DNA of 64,000 nucleotides from Flavobacterium hankyongi (GTDB taxonomy: Bacteria; Bacteroidota; Bacteroidia; Flavobacteriales; Flavobacteriaceae): the NCBI RefSeq assembly GCF_036840915.1, contig NZ_CP085725.1, positions 1,364,001 through 1,428,000 on the forward strand, given 5' to 3'. A program made the translations under genes and the position numbers. The notes below the pieces were generated by a model. That model worked only from the letters and a program-made list of their open reading frames with translations. It was not told the DNA's origin and searched no databases. Shown here one piece after another: positions 36,318 through 47,614 of this stretch. How positions within the stretch are numbered: position 1 is the stretch's first letter; each line of letters begins with the position of its first letter.

Positions 36318-37280
36318 ATGGAATTCATTGGAAAAATTAAATTTTTTACAGCACTATTTCTAGGAATTTTAGTGCTTAATTCATGCAGTAATGATGATGA
36401 CGATAGTACACCAATCGTTACTGATAATACTATAACTAGTATTGCAAGTAGAACAGACAATCTATCTGTATTGGTTCAAGCACTTACAAAAGCAGATTTA
36501 GCAATTACTTTAAAAGGTAATGGTCCTTACACGGTTTTTGCTCCTACTAATGCTGCGTTTAACACTTTTCTGACTGCTAACGGTTTTGCAAATCTTGATG
36601 CTGTTCCAGTAGCTACTCTAAAAGAAATTTTATTAAACCATGTAGTTTCAGGTTCAATACAATCTTCTTCCTTAACAACAGGTTATGTTAAAACTTTAGG
36701 AAAAGGAAGTGCTTCATCAACCAATACCTTAAGTATGTTTGTTAATACTTCCAACGGAGTACGATTAAATGGAGTTTCATCTGTAACTACAGCCAACATA
36801 TTGGCTTCAAACGGAGTAATTCATGTTGTAGATGCTGTTATTGGTCTTCCTACCGTAGTAACACACGCTACAGCAAATCCAAATTTCTCATCACTAGTAG
36901 GAGTCTTAACAGGAGCCGGTCAACCCGACTTTGTAGGAATTTTATCAGGGACTGGTCCATTTACTGTATTTGCTCCAACAAATACTGCATTTACAAACTT
37001 AAATACTGAATTAGCTCCAGGAGGCATTGCAGGTGTATCTACTGCTAATTTAACTAAAGTGCTACAATACCATGTTGTTAGTCCTGCAAATGTACTTTCA
37101 AATACATTAACCAATAACCAATCGGTAACTACTATTCTTGGGCAAAATTTCACAGTAAATCTTTCACCTTCAAGAATTACAGATGTCAATGCAAGAGTAA
37201 GCAATATAACCGCTGTAGATGTACAATGCAGCAATGGGGTAATTCATGTACTTGACAAAGTATTGTTACCTTCATTTTAA
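36318..37280 (+). CDS. Fasciclin-domain lipoprotein (two FAS1 domains)
   Basis: 320 residues. Lipobox LNSC (about residues 20-23) follows a signal peptide, then an acidic linker. Two FAS1 domains (about 40-175 and 180-320) each have the H1 motif 'GPYTVFAPTNAAFNTFL' / 'GPFTVFAPTNTAFTNL' and the H2 motif 'NGVIHVVDAVIGLP' / 'NGVIHVLDKVLLPSF'. FAS1 domains mediate adhesion or matrix contacts, so a surface adhesion role is inferred. It is monocistronic and convergent with proC. Confidence 0.93.
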   Translation: MEFIGKIKFFTALFLGILVLNSCSNDDDDSTPIVTDNTITSIASRTDNLSVLVQALTKADLAITLKGNGPYTVFAPTNAAFNTFLTANGFANLDAVPVATLKEILLNHVVSGSIQSSSLTTGYVKTLGKGSASSTNTLSMFVNTSNGVRLNGVSSVTTANILASNGVIHVVDAVIGLPTVVTHATANPNFSSLVGVLTGAGQPDFVGILSGTGPFTVFAPTNTAFTNLNTELAPGGIAGVSTANLTKVLQYHVVSPANVLSNTLTNNQSVTTILGQNFTVNLSPSRITDVNARVSNITAVDVQCSNGVIHVLDKVLLPSF

Positions 37281-37297
37281 CAAAAGTGTCATGTAAT

Positions 37298-37327
37298 AAA
37301 AAGACCGAATGTAACATTCGGTCTTTT
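37298..37327. terminator. Bidirectional terminator between the fasciclin gene and proC
   Basis: AAAAGACCGAATGT pairs with ACATTCGGTCTTTT, a perfect stem with a one-base loop centre, flanked by A- and T-tracts. Confidence 0.9.
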
Positions 37328-37339
37328 ATTTAAAAGCTT

Positions 37340-38140
37340 CTATGCTCCTAATTCAATAGCTCTGCTATTAGCACTTTGCATGGCTTGGGCAATTGTTTCA
37401 TCTAACGCATTAGTAATAAAAACATTTAATGCACTTTCTGTAGTTCCTCCTTTTGAAGCTACTTTCATGATTAATTCTTCGTTGGATAAATTACTAGCAC
37501 TTTGAAGATTGACAGCACCAAGAAAAGTTTGATGCACTAAGACCTCTGCTTCTGATGATGAGAACCCAAATTCTTCAGCCGCTTTAATCATTGCATTCAT
37601 AAAATAAAAAACATAGGCTGGTCCGCTTCCAGAAACTGCTGTAGCTGGATTAATCAATGATTCGTCTTCAACATAAATTGATTTTCCTGTGGTATTTATT
37701 AGATTCTGAACAATAAACAAATCTTTTCTATCAATTTCTGCCGAAGCCGAAAAAACTGTCATTCCCAAGCCAATTTGTGTTCCTAAATTTGGCATCGAAC
37801 GAATCACTTTTTTTATCCCTAATTTTTCTTTAATCTTTTCAATAGAAACTCCAGCCATTACAGATAATATAATTTGTTCTTCTGAAATAACTGGTTTTAA
37901 AGTTTTAACTACCTCTTCAAAATCCTGTGGTTTTGTACAAAGAATTATAATATCTGATTCAGCAATTTTTAAGCTAGGCGTATTTTGAAAATTAATCATC
38001 GGTATTCCTAAAGACATCTCGAGTTTGGGCAGCGTTCTACTTACTACATAAATATCTTCATTCTTAATGACCCTTGATTTAATAAAACTACTGGCAAATG
38101 TTTTGCCTAAATTCCCGAAACCGATAATGGCAATTTTCAT
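37340..38140 (-). CDS. proC: Pyrroline-5-carboxylate reductase
   Basis: 266 residues. It reduces pyrroline-5-carboxylate to L-proline with NAD(P)H. Rossmann motif AIIGFGNLG at residues 3-11; 'SVMAGVSIEKI' (about 92-102), 'RSMPNLGTQIGLG' (about 115-127), and the catalytic-domain signature AVSGSGPAYVFYFMNAM (about 165-181) are clear. It follows yidC on the same strand but a terminator separates them. Confidence 0.95.
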   Translation of the reverse strand: MKIAIIGFGNLGKTFASSFIKSRVIKNEDIYVVSRTLPKLEMSLGIPMINFQNTPSLKIAESDIIILCTKPQDFEEVVKTLKPVISEEQIILSVMAGVSIEKIKEKLGIKKVIRSMPNLGTQIGLGMTVFSASAEIDRKDLFIVQNLINTTGKSIYVEDESLINPATAVSGSGPAYVFYFMNAMIKAAEEFGFSSSEAEVLVHQTFLGAVNLQSASNLSNEELIMKVASKGGTTESALNVFITNALDETIAQAMQSANSRAIELGA

Positions 38141-38168
38141 AATTATTGCTTTTAAAATTAAACAAATA

Positions 38169-38212
38169 AAAAAATCCCTGTTTCAATTCTTCAACAAGAA
38201 TCAAAACAGGGA
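38169..38212 (-). terminator. yidC terminator
   Basis: CCCTGTTTCAATTCTT pairs with AAGAATCAAAACAGGG (one mismatch) around CAAC, with an A-run at the left that becomes a U-tract on the reverse strand. Confidence 0.88.
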
Positions 38213-38238
38213 CTGTATTTTTTAGGAAATTATTTTAA

Positions 38239-40128
38239 TTATTTTTTTCCTTTCGCATTTTTCTGTGCTTCAGCCTGTTCCATAGCTTCTTGTAATTTTT
38301 GCTGGAACTTGCTGGGTTTTTTAGGCTCTTTTAATTTATTCTCTTGAATTTGTGCATGGATTTTTTTATCATCCACCACATAATTTTTGATATAGAACAT
38401 GATTCCTAATGTCATAATATTAGAAAACAAGTTATATAAACTCAAACCTGAACCATAGTTGTTGAAGAAAATTAACATCATTACTGGCGAAATCCAAATC
38501 ATCATTTTCATGATTTTGCTCATATCTGGCATTCCTTCTTGTTGTGGCGCTGCCATTTGTTGATCACCAGTTGTATATTTCATGTAAAAGAAAATTGCAA
38601 TTGCTGCCAAAATAGGGAACAAACTCACATGGTCACCGTATAATGGAATACTAAATGGTAACTTTATAATAGAGTCATAAGATGATAAATCTTTTGCCCA
38701 CAAAAACCCTTGTTGTCTTAATTCGATTGCTGAAGGGAAATATTTAAACGAAGCAAACATGAATGGCATTTGAATCAGAGCTGGAATACAACCTGCCATA
38801 GGATTCACACCTGCTTTGTTGTACAACTTCATAGTCTCTTGCTGACGTTTTACAGGATCTTTAAATTTCTCATTTAATTCATTCAATTCTGGACGCAATA
38901 CCTTCATTTTTGCCTGTGACAAGAATGATTTATAGGTAATCGGTGCCATTGCCAATTTAATAATTACAGTGAATAAAATAATTGCAATTCCGTAAGACAA
39001 GAAACCACTCAAGAAACCGAATAATGGCACAAATATAAATTGGTTAATCCACCCGAATATTCCCCATCCAAAAGAGATAATTTCGTCAAGATTTCTATCG
39101 TATGCATTCAATGTTTTGTAATCGGCTGGTCCATAATACCAGTTCATTTTATAATCTAATTCACCATTTGTGAATGCTAAAGGCAATGAAGATTTAAATG
39201 ATTTTGTAAAAATAGTATCTTTTGCCGTATCCTTAATTAAATTCTCAGAAGTTAATTTAGCCGATTTAATAGGTGTTTTTGTCAATAAGATTGAAGTAAA
39301 GAAATGTTGTTTGTAAGCGACATACGTTAAATCTTCAACTGTTTTTTCGTCTTGTGACTGACCTAAATACGTATCCTTACCTCCTTCGTACTCGTAAACA
39401 GCTTCTGTTAAAGTATTTTCATAGCTAACACTTTTCTCATTTCGATATCCTTTTAAGTTCCACTCTAAATTTGCTCCATTACTTGTATTAAGAACTGATG
39501 CCAATCCTTGTGAACGCACATCAAAATCTAACATATAATCGTTAGCTTTCAATACATATTTATATTCTAAAAATTGATTTTCCCCTGCTTTCAATTTCAT
39601 CGAAAGCACTTGATTTCCATCAACTTTAGTTAGAGTTGGTTCAAAGAAAACATCTTTAGTATTTACTTTTTTACCATCTTTTGTTTGTAAAGCAATGTTT
39701 AGTCCAGCATTATTGTCTTTAATTAATTGAACTAATTTACCATTCTTATCAATTGACTTATATTTTTTAAGAGTTGCATCAGCAATATAACCTCCTTTAT
39801 TAGCAATTTTTAAAGTCACCAAATCATTTTCAATAGTAGTGAATTCATTTTTTGCAGATGGTAAAGAAGCAGAATATGCAAAGCTCCCTAAAGAAGCTTG
39901 TAACGCAGCCGAAACTTTAGTAGAATCTGAAGTAGCTGAAGTAACCAAAGCAGTTGTTTCTGCAACTTTTTGCGATTGCTCTTTTACTTTAGTAGCTTGC
40001 TCTTTTTTAGCTTTTTCTGCATTAATTTCAGCTTGTGTTGGCTGATTTTGATACATGATCCACATCATAATACCAAAAATCAATGCAAATCCAATAATTG
40101 AATTAAGGTCGAATTTTTTTTGTTCCAT
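38239..40128 (-). CDS. yidC: Membrane protein insertase YidC
   Basis: 629 residues, normal for Bacteroidota. YidC inserts and folds inner-membrane proteins with or without SecYEG. One N-terminal helix (about 8-24), a long periplasmic domain (about 60-355), then the conserved insertase core with 'FGFLSGFLSYGIAIILFTVIIKLAMAPITY', the cytosolic hairpin 'QAKMKVLRPELNELNEKF' and four further helices, ending in a Lys-rich tail for ribosome contact. It is 130 bp downstream of pyrG on the same strand. Confidence 0.97.
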   Translation of the reverse strand: MEQKKFDLNSIIGFALIFGIMMWIMYQNQPTQAEINAEKAKKEQATKVKEQSQKVAETTALVTSATSDSTKVSAALQASLGSFAYSASLPSAKNEFTTIENDLVTLKIANKGGYIADATLKKYKSIDKNGKLVQLIKDNNAGLNIALQTKDGKKVNTKDVFFEPTLTKVDGNQVLSMKLKAGENQFLEYKYVLKANDYMLDFDVRSQGLASVLNTSNGANLEWNLKGYRNEKSVSYENTLTEAVYEYEGGKDTYLGQSQDEKTVEDLTYVAYKQHFFTSILLTKTPIKSAKLTSENLIKDTAKDTIFTKSFKSSLPLAFTNGELDYKMNWYYGPADYKTLNAYDRNLDEIISFGWGIFGWINQFIFVPLFGFLSGFLSYGIAIILFTVIIKLAMAPITYKSFLSQAKMKVLRPELNELNEKFKDPVKRQQETMKLYNKAGVNPMAGCIPALIQMPFMFASFKYFPSAIELRQQGFLWAKDLSSYDSIIKLPFSIPLYGDHVSLFPILAAIAIFFYMKYTTGDQQMAAPQQEGMPDMSKIMKMMIWISPVMMLIFFNNYGSGLSLYNLFSNIMTLGIMFYIKNYVVDDKKIHAQIQENKLKEPKKPSKFQQKLQEAMEQAEAQKNAKGKK

Positions 40129-40258
40129 TTTTAAAATTTTGCTCTAAGCATTAGGCTCTAAGCAGTAAGCTTGTTAGTCTATTCAATTTATAATTTGTTA
40201 CTAAAATCATACTTTGACTTCGCTTAACACAAGCTTTTCAAGGTACTCTAGAAACTTA

Positions 40259-41916
<1,658 letters not shown>

Positions 41917-41972
41917 ATAAACTAAGCTTAGGGTAAATTTAGTTGTTGTTCTGATTTTAAATTAAAACCGCG

Positions 41973-42004
41973 CAAAAATACAATTATTAATTGATAATTG
42001 ACAA
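41973..42004 (-). promoter_or_regulatory. Promoter of pyrG
   Basis: Reverse-strand TATTTTTG (41980-41973) with TTG 21 bp upstream (42004-42002). The leader is about 100 nt long. Confidence 0.6.
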
Positions 42005-42033
42005 CCTCTATTTGACAATTATTCGTTAAGAAA

Positions 42034-42264
42034 TTATGGTTTGGGAAAGTTTCTTTTAATGTTACGAACCAGTTCTTCTAATCCATTAAGTTTTAACTCA
42101 TGAACCAGTTGTAATTGTTCCCCTAATTGTCCTTTTGGAAATCCTTTTTGGGAATACCAAACTACGTAGTGTTCGGGTAAGTCTATAAGATAGCGTCCTT
42201 CGTATTTCCCGAAAGGCATTTTTGTATGTGCAAGTTTTATGAGGAGGTCTTTGTTAGTAGTCAC
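42034..42264 (-). CDS. DUF3820-family small protein
   Basis: 76 residues. 'KMPFGKYEGRYLIDLPEHYVVWYSQKGFP' (about 16-43) is the DUF3820 signature, a small alpha+beta fold seen also near exonuclease domains. Cytosolic, function unknown. It is 23 bp downstream of the TlpA-like gene on the same strand and may be the last gene of the run that begins at guaA. Confidence 0.88.
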   Translation of the reverse strand: MTTNKDLLIKLAHTKMPFGKYEGRYLIDLPEHYVVWYSQKGFPKGQLGEQLQLVHELKLNGLEELVRNIKRNFPKP

Positions 42265-42287
42265 ATTATAAACTATAAGTTGTAATT

Positions 42288-43187
42288 TTAAAAGCCAAAG
42301 GTATTGAACAGTAAGACACTAATTTCTTTTTTATTTAATTCACCACTACCCTTCCATTTACCAATTATTTTTCCATTCAAGTCAATTAAAACTTTATGAG
42401 GAATTCCGTTCACAAAATAATCTTTTCGGGCTGAGCTATTGTTTTGTTCAATAGAATAATGCTTCCACTCTTCTATCCCTTCTTTATTAATAGCTTCAAT
42501 CATTTTACTGATGTATTTATCATCAGAAATAGCAATTATTTCTAAATATTCTTGATATTTTTTCCCAACAGTTTTTATAAATGGTATTTCTTCTCTACAT
42601 GGCGCACACCAACTTGCCCAAAAATCAATTAAGACAAATTTCTTTTTCCTATAATTAGTTAGTGATATATTTTTTCCATTTATGTCTATTCCTGATAAAT
42701 TAGGTGCCAAGCTTCCAACCATACTTTGTTTAAAGTATTTTAGCTTTTCTATCATTTTTTTCCCAGATTCACTTTCTTTGATTTCTTTAGATGAATTATT
42801 ATAAACGTATTCAAAATCATTGTAAAAATCTTTCCCTGGCTGTCTTGAAACTTGACCATTAACAAGATCAAAGCTATAAAGACAATCTGGATTTTGCTTA
42901 CAAAACTGAATATCAATTTTTAATTCTTCTATATCATTTTTATCTAAAACATTATATAAAGAGTCTAATTTAAGTTTTAACAAATCTTTCTTCAAATTAT
43001 TAGATTCATCTTTAATTTTAGCCTCAACAGTCTTTTTTAAAACCGTAATAGAATCCTTAACAAACTTTGTTTTTGAATGCAGTTTGTCTAACTCTAGTTT
43101 TGAACAATCATTTTTTTGCTGAGAAAATCCATTTAAGGAAAATAAAAAAAACAGCGAAATAAGTATTCTATATTTTTTTTTAAACAT
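42288..43187 (-). CDS. TlpA-like thioredoxin with long N-terminal domain
   Basis: 299 residues. Signal peptide ends NGFSQ (about residue 22). A charged helical N-terminal region (about 25-155) precedes a TlpA/AhpC-type thioredoxin domain with active site FWASWCAPCREE (about 189-200), 'IDINGKNISLTNYRKKKFVL' before it and the cis-Pro region 'VNGIPHKVLIDLNGKI'. A periplasmic thiol-disulfide oxidoreductase of the family used in cytochrome c maturation or repair; the partner is unknown. Confidence 0.9.
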   Translation of the reverse strand: MFKKKYRILISLFFLFSLNGFSQQKNDCSKLELDKLHSKTKFVKDSITVLKKTVEAKIKDESNNLKKDLLKLKLDSLYNVLDKNDIEELKIDIQFCKQNPDCLYSFDLVNGQVSRQPGKDFYNDFEYVYNNSSKEIKESESGKKMIEKLKYFKQSMVGSLAPNLSGIDINGKNISLTNYRKKKFVLIDFWASWCAPCREEIPFIKTVGKKYQEYLEIIAISDDKYISKMIEAINKEGIEEWKHYSIEQNNSSARKDYFVNGIPHKVLIDLNGKIIGKWKGSGELNKKEISVLLFNTFGF

Positions 43188-43193
43188 AGAAAA

Positions 43194-43598
43194 TTACTTC
43201 CAATTAAAAACAATCACCTTTTTAATATCTGGATGCAAGCTATAATTCACGGGACAAGTCATTCCGGTACGTTCTAAGATAGTTTTTGTTTTTTCATCAA
43301 CTTCTAGATTCATATTGAAAGTGATATGAATTTCTGAAATTCTTCTTGGATCTGTAGCCATTACTTTTGTAACCTCAGCAGTAGAACCTGAAAAATCGAC
43401 ATCCATTTCACGAGCCTTAATTCCCATAACGGTAAACATACAAGACGCCAAAGCATTTGCCACAGTATCAGTTGGTGAGAAGGCTTCACCTTTTCCGTTA
43501 TTATCTACTGGTGCATCAGAAATAATTTCAGATCCTGAACTAATATGAATTGAAGACGTACGTAAATCGCCTAGATATGTCACTTTTGAAGTTGCCAT
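43194..43598 (-). CDS. OsmC-family peroxiredoxin
   Basis: 134 residues. OsmC/Ohr proteins reduce organic hydroperoxides. First redox Cys in ALASCMFTVMGIKAREM (about residue 53) and second in ERTGMTCPVNYSLHPDIK (about 114), with the conserved spacing. It abuts the LysM/substrate-binding gene (1-base overlap) and is 6 bp before the TlpA gene, so these envelope-redox and repair genes are co-transcribed. Confidence 0.92.
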   Translation of the reverse strand: MATSKVTYLGDLRTSSIHISSGSEIISDAPVDNNGKGEAFSPTDTVANALASCMFTVMGIKAREMDVDFSGSTAEVTKVMATDPRRISEIHITFNMNLEVDEKTKTILERTGMTCPVNYSLHPDIKKVIVFNWK

Positions 43599-45565
43599 TA
43601 GTTTTCTTGTTTTACTGTTAAATCGGTATCGTAGTATAAAATATAAACTCCTTTGTTCATATAGCCTCCATCTGGATTTTGAACATAGTTGAATTTACTT
43701 TCTACTTGCTCTGTTGACGCATCATTGAATGTTTCAATTAAAGACTTTTCTTGAGATAAACGCATTAACACATCAAAAGTAACATCAAAACCACGAGTAG
43801 CAAACTGATTTGGAAGAATTTTATTTTTCTTTTTAAAAACCGATTCGAAATCTGTAGCAGCATCAGAATCATTTACTCTAACCATTGATGGATAATGCAT
43901 TTTAAGTTTAGTTAACCTGTTCATTTGAATTTCATCAAAATCCAAGGCATCGTTTTCTCCAAGAATTACCAAATTAATTTGAAAATCTTTTAATGAAGCT
44001 AGTAACGCTGTTGTGGTACTTAAAATCAAGTTCGTTTTTTCAGTTTCTAAAATGACATAATTCATTTTATCTTTCACTAAAAATGATTTTAAACTTGCTA
44101 CATCAAGAACACCAGCATCACTAACTGTTGCAAACAAAACATCTTTATGATTTTCAGAGATGTATTGCTTTGAAGACATTTTTTTAGGATCTACAACAGC
44201 AATAATGTTTCCTCCTTTTTCACGCATAAAATTAAACATCGCCAATTTTACATCTTCATTAGTAGGTGTTGCTTGAATAAGGTTTGGAAATTTTTTATCA
44301 TAATCTTTCGACAATGGGGAAATCACTGGCACATCAGTCAATAATGACGCTGCTTTTTCTACATTATTTTGATAAAATGGACCAATAATGGCATCCATCG
44401 TTTTTAAATTTTTATTCTGAATCAATCCTGAAACATCTGAAGTAGATTTCGTTTCATTTGAATCAAAAATTGAAATATCAACATTTATTCCTAATGTTTT
44501 TGCTGAATCTATCGCCATTAATGCACCCGCATAAAAATCGAGTGTCATATTTAAAAATTTATCTTTTTTAAGTCTTGACTTCGTAGAATTGATTGTGTCT
44601 TGATCTAATTTTGCAATGTTAAAAGGTAATAGCATCGCTAATTTTTTATTCTGTCCTTTTTTTACAGTTTTAGACAAGTCGCTATTTTGGCGATTTGGTG
44701 TTACTGCAACAATAGCTTTTGCAGGCACTTTGATGATCATTCCGTCTTTTAGTCCATCTTTTAATTCAGGATTAAGCTCGATAAGTTTTTCTTGAGAAAC
44801 ACCAAATTGAGTTGACAAACTATACAATGTTTCCTTTGGCTTAACAGTGTATTCATTAGTACTTAAAACTTTATCAACTACAGGGATTGAGGTTTGAGTT
44901 TTTGGTGTGTCTTCTTTAACTTCTTTTGTAACAATTGGCTGAGATACTTGTTGTTTTGGTCTTTCTCCTTTAATTACTAACTGAAAACCAATTTGCAATC
45001 CGTCCTTAATTTCAGGGTTTTTCTTTTCTAATTCTTCGACAGAAATACCATACTCTTTTGCAATTCCATATTTTGTTTCTTTAGGTTTAACCTCATGTAG
45101 AATTGTTTTCTTGGTATCTGCCACATTAGTTTTCACTTCTGGCTTAGTAGTATTTGATTTTACTGGAATATTTAAGACCAAGCCTATTTTAAGCCCTTCT
45201 TTTAAGGCTTCAGCATTAGCTTTTTCTAATTCCTGAATTGTTATACCATAACTATTTGCTATTCCATACAACGTTTCCTTTGGCTTAACCTCATGTTTTT
45301 TTAAGTTAAGTTTAGGCTTATTCTCTGCAACCGCTTTTGGAGTCACATTTGATTTATTAGGGATAAGCAGGATTGTATTTTCCTCTACTCCTTTTGAAGC
45401 ATCTGGATTTACTTTATAAATATCATTAGGCGTAACACTGTATTTTTGGGCAATTTTAGTAATGGTTTCGCCTTTAGAAACTTTATGCTTTATTAAATTT
45501 TGTCCGAATACAGTTGTAAAACCTAATAGAATTAAAACTTTAACTAAACTCTTCATTTTTTTCAT
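43598..45565 (-). CDS. LysM-repeat protein with periplasmic-binding-type domain
   Basis: 655 residues. Signal peptide ends TVFGQ (about residue 22). Four LysM domains follow (about 26-70, 90-135, 153-197, 238-283), each starting H/YxVxPKETLY. From about 305 ('KKLAMLLPFNIAKL') a type-1 periplasmic-binding fold runs to the end ('AIIGPFYQNNVEKAASLL', 'FATRGFDVTFDVLMRL'). Such proteins sit at the cell wall, but the ligand is unknown; a LpoA-like role in controlling peptidoglycan synthases is possible. It overlaps osmC by one base, and a promoter lies upstream. Confidence 0.87.
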   Translation of the reverse strand: MKKMKSLVKVLILLGFTTVFGQNLIKHKVSKGETITKIAQKYSVTPNDIYKVNPDASKGVEENTILLIPNKSNVTPKAVAENKPKLNLKKHEVKPKETLYGIANSYGITIQELEKANAEALKEGLKIGLVLNIPVKSNTTKPEVKTNVADTKKTILHEVKPKETKYGIAKEYGISVEELEKKNPEIKDGLQIGFQLVIKGERPKQQVSQPIVTKEVKEDTPKTQTSIPVVDKVLSTNEYTVKPKETLYSLSTQFGVSQEKLIELNPELKDGLKDGMIIKVPAKAIVAVTPNRQNSDLSKTVKKGQNKKLAMLLPFNIAKLDQDTINSTKSRLKKDKFLNMTLDFYAGALMAIDSAKTLGINVDISIFDSNETKSTSDVSGLIQNKNLKTMDAIIGPFYQNNVEKAASLLTDVPVISPLSKDYDKKFPNLIQATPTNEDVKLAMFNFMREKGGNIIAVVDPKKMSSKQYISENHKDVLFATVSDAGVLDVASLKSFLVKDKMNYVILETEKTNLILSTTTALLASLKDFQINLVILGENDALDFDEIQMNRLTKLKMHYPSMVRVNDSDAATDFESVFKKKNKILPNQFATRGFDVTFDVLMRLSQEKSLIETFNDASTEQVESKFNYVQNPDGGYMNKGVYILYYDTDLTVKQEN

Positions 45566-45591
45566 TCTTTAAGATTCAAACTGTTTATCCG

Positions 45592-45622
45592 CAAAATTAT
45601 TGCTCATTTTGGATATGTACAA
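45592..45622 (-). promoter_or_regulatory. Putative promoter of the LysM/PBP gene
   Basis: Reverse-strand TAATTTTG (45599-45592) and TTG (45622-45620) with a 20-bp spacer, inside the 3' end of the preceding LysM gene. It would allow separate expression of the downstream genes. Confidence 0.5.
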
Positions 45623-47504
45623 TAAATAATTTATCAAAATTTGGTTTATTTATCTTTTGATTGTAAGCATATATCGCTTCATCTGATGTTTCATACTTTT
45701 TCACATAAACATAGTAAGAAAAATTATTCACGTTATAGAAAAAGCTTGTCTGCATTTCACCTGAATCTGAAAGCTTTACGGCAAACTCATCACGTAGCTT
45801 TGCATCTTCGAAAATATCAGCTACTAAATAAAATCCGTTTTCTTGTTCTTTCAAGTTTCTAACAATCTCAATTCTAGTTGGTCTTTCTACATCAATAACA
45901 TTATCGTTTAGTTTCTTTCTAACCTCCGTTGATTCTGGCATTTTTTCATTTGTAGAAGCCACATCTTTTTGATTTTCACTAATCGTTTTTTGATGACGCT
46001 GAAGTTTTACCAATGCCAACTTATCATCATATTCACGAGCTTCAGAGCTATAAAAAGAGGCTTTAGAAATTTTTCTTTTTAACTCTGTTTTCTTTTCGGC
46101 ATCGATATTTTCAATTTTTGCAAACAAAGCCTCATTTCTTCTCTCATTGATTGTCTGACCTAAATTTAATTTATTCATTTCATCAATTGACGCTATATCT
46201 CTATCAGATAAATTTTCTCTAACTTTCTTTTTATATTCTTGATTTTCCTGAACTGTTAAGCGCTGTACTTTTTGCATTACTCCAGTAAAAATCTTTCTAT
46301 TTTCTGCTAAATCTCTTTTTAATTGAATGATTAACTTATTGGTCTCCCCAATGTTTTTATACGATTCTTTTTCTAATTTTTTAGACTCTTCAAGGGTTTC
46401 TATATCTTTCTCTTTTAATTGAGCCAAATCCTGTGCCATTGTAGTTGCTAATGAATCTAATTTCCAAACCAATACATCTTGTATTTTTTTATTGGCATCT
46501 AAAATTAATCTCAATTTCTCTACAGAACCTGTTTTAGTTTCATCAATAGCATTTAAATTAATGTTTAACCTGTTAAGGGTAATCATTTTTTTATTCAACT
46601 CTTTCTGTACTGTCAATCTATCTTCCAGATCTTCAATTTTTGCATTTTGAGCTTTTGATTTTTCAGTAATCGCTTGTTTTTCAGCCAAAGCAATCATCAA
46701 CTCTTCATTTTCATTCTTAGCCTTCAACATTGATTTATTAATTGCTAATTTATTTCCTTCCACTAAACCATTAATAATTTCAGGGTTTTGCAATTCTAAC
46801 TGTTCAATAGTTATGCCATATTTTTTAGAAATAGAATACTTTGTCTCTTTTGACTGCACTACATGAAAAATAGTCTCATTGTTAATGATACGTGCCTGAC
46901 CATTTATGGTTTTCTTTTTATTAGGAATAGCTATTTTTTGACCAATTTTTAGTCCTTCTTTTAAAAGATCAGTATTTAATTCGTCTAAATCTTTTACCGA
47001 AACATTGTATAAACGAGCAATGCTAAATAAGGTTTCTTTTGGCAGAACTTCATGTAAATTACCATTTAACAATGATTCTTTTTTTTCAGCAACTGCAATC
47101 TTTTTATCTGGAATATTAAGTGTTTGACCAATTTTAAGTCCTTCTCTTAAAACCGATTCATTAGCCATTTGAATATCTTCTACTGAGATATTATGCTGTT
47201 TAGAAATGCTATACAATGTCTCTTTTGGTTGTACTTCGTGCTTTGTATAATTCACAGAAGACACGTCATTCTTCTTTAATAAATAAGAAATAGATTGGGG
47301 ATTGGGGATAATAAGAGTCGTATTTTCCTGAAGACCACGTTCTGAACCAGGGTTGAGTTCTACAATTTCTCTTTCAGAAACATTATATTTTTTTGCGATT
47401 TGAGCTACAGTTTCATTTGCAGCAACTTTATGTTTAAATGACTTTTCTTGTTGGGCAAGTACAAGCTGACTCATTCCTAAAAAAAGGAGTAAAAATTGTT
47501 TCAT
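45597..47504 (-). CDS. LysM-repeat protein with coiled coil and SPOR-like C-terminus
   Basis: 635 residues from the ATG at 47504; the start is chosen since a signal peptide (MKQFLLLFLGMSQLVLAQ) begins there. Four LysM domains (about 22-66, 83-127, 142-186, 205-250) begin 'HKVAANETVAQIAKKY', 'HEVQPKETLYSISKQH' and similar. Long charged coiled coil from about 270 to 520, then a SPOR-like end with 'ENGFYLVADIFEDAKLRDEF'. It is likely a peptidoglycan-linked scaffold. It is paralogous in layout to the gene after it, and the tandem pair follows guaA. Confidence 0.85.
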   Translation of the reverse strand: MKQFLLLFLGMSQLVLAQQEKSFKHKVAANETVAQIAKKYNVSEREIVELNPGSERGLQENTTLIIPNPQSISYLLKKNDVSSVNYTKHEVQPKETLYSISKQHNISVEDIQMANESVLREGLKIGQTLNIPDKKIAVAEKKESLLNGNLHEVLPKETLFSIARLYNVSVKDLDELNTDLLKEGLKIGQKIAIPNKKKTINGQARIINNETIFHVVQSKETKYSISKKYGITIEQLELQNPEIINGLVEGNKLAINKSMLKAKNENEELMIALAEKQAITEKSKAQNAKIEDLEDRLTVQKELNKKMITLNRLNINLNAIDETKTGSVEKLRLILDANKKIQDVLVWKLDSLATTMAQDLAQLKEKDIETLEESKKLEKESYKNIGETNKLIIQLKRDLAENRKIFTGVMQKVQRLTVQENQEYKKKVRENLSDRDIASIDEMNKLNLGQTINERRNEALFAKIENIDAEKKTELKRKISKASFYSSEAREYDDKLALVKLQRHQKTISENQKDVASTNEKMPESTEVRKKLNDNVIDVERPTRIEIVRNLKEQENGFYLVADIFEDAKLRDEFAVKLSDSGEMQTSFFYNVNNFSYYVYVKKYETSDEAIYAYNQKINKPNFDKLFIVHIQNEQ

Positions 47505-47555
47505 GTAGGTTCGTTTTTGGTTTGGTTTTTCTTGTCCCAACTTTATTAAAAAAAC

Positions 47556-47593
47556 AAAGTCGCTACAAATATATTCTTTGTAACGACTTTTTT
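47556..47593 (-). terminator. guaA terminator
   Basis: AAAGTCG-TACAAA pairs with TTTGTA-CGACTTT (one mismatch), flanked by an A-run that gives a U-tract on the reverse strand, 22 bp past the guaA stop. Confidence 0.8.
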
Positions 47594-47614
47594 AACATTT
47601 TATTATGTTTTAAT

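Noticed and set aside
40129..40258. Small RNA or repeat between pyrG and yidC (CTCTAAGCATTAGG / CTCTAAGCAGTAAG)
   Set aside because: Only two short imperfect repeats, no terminator or promoter; the gap is more simply an operon spacer.
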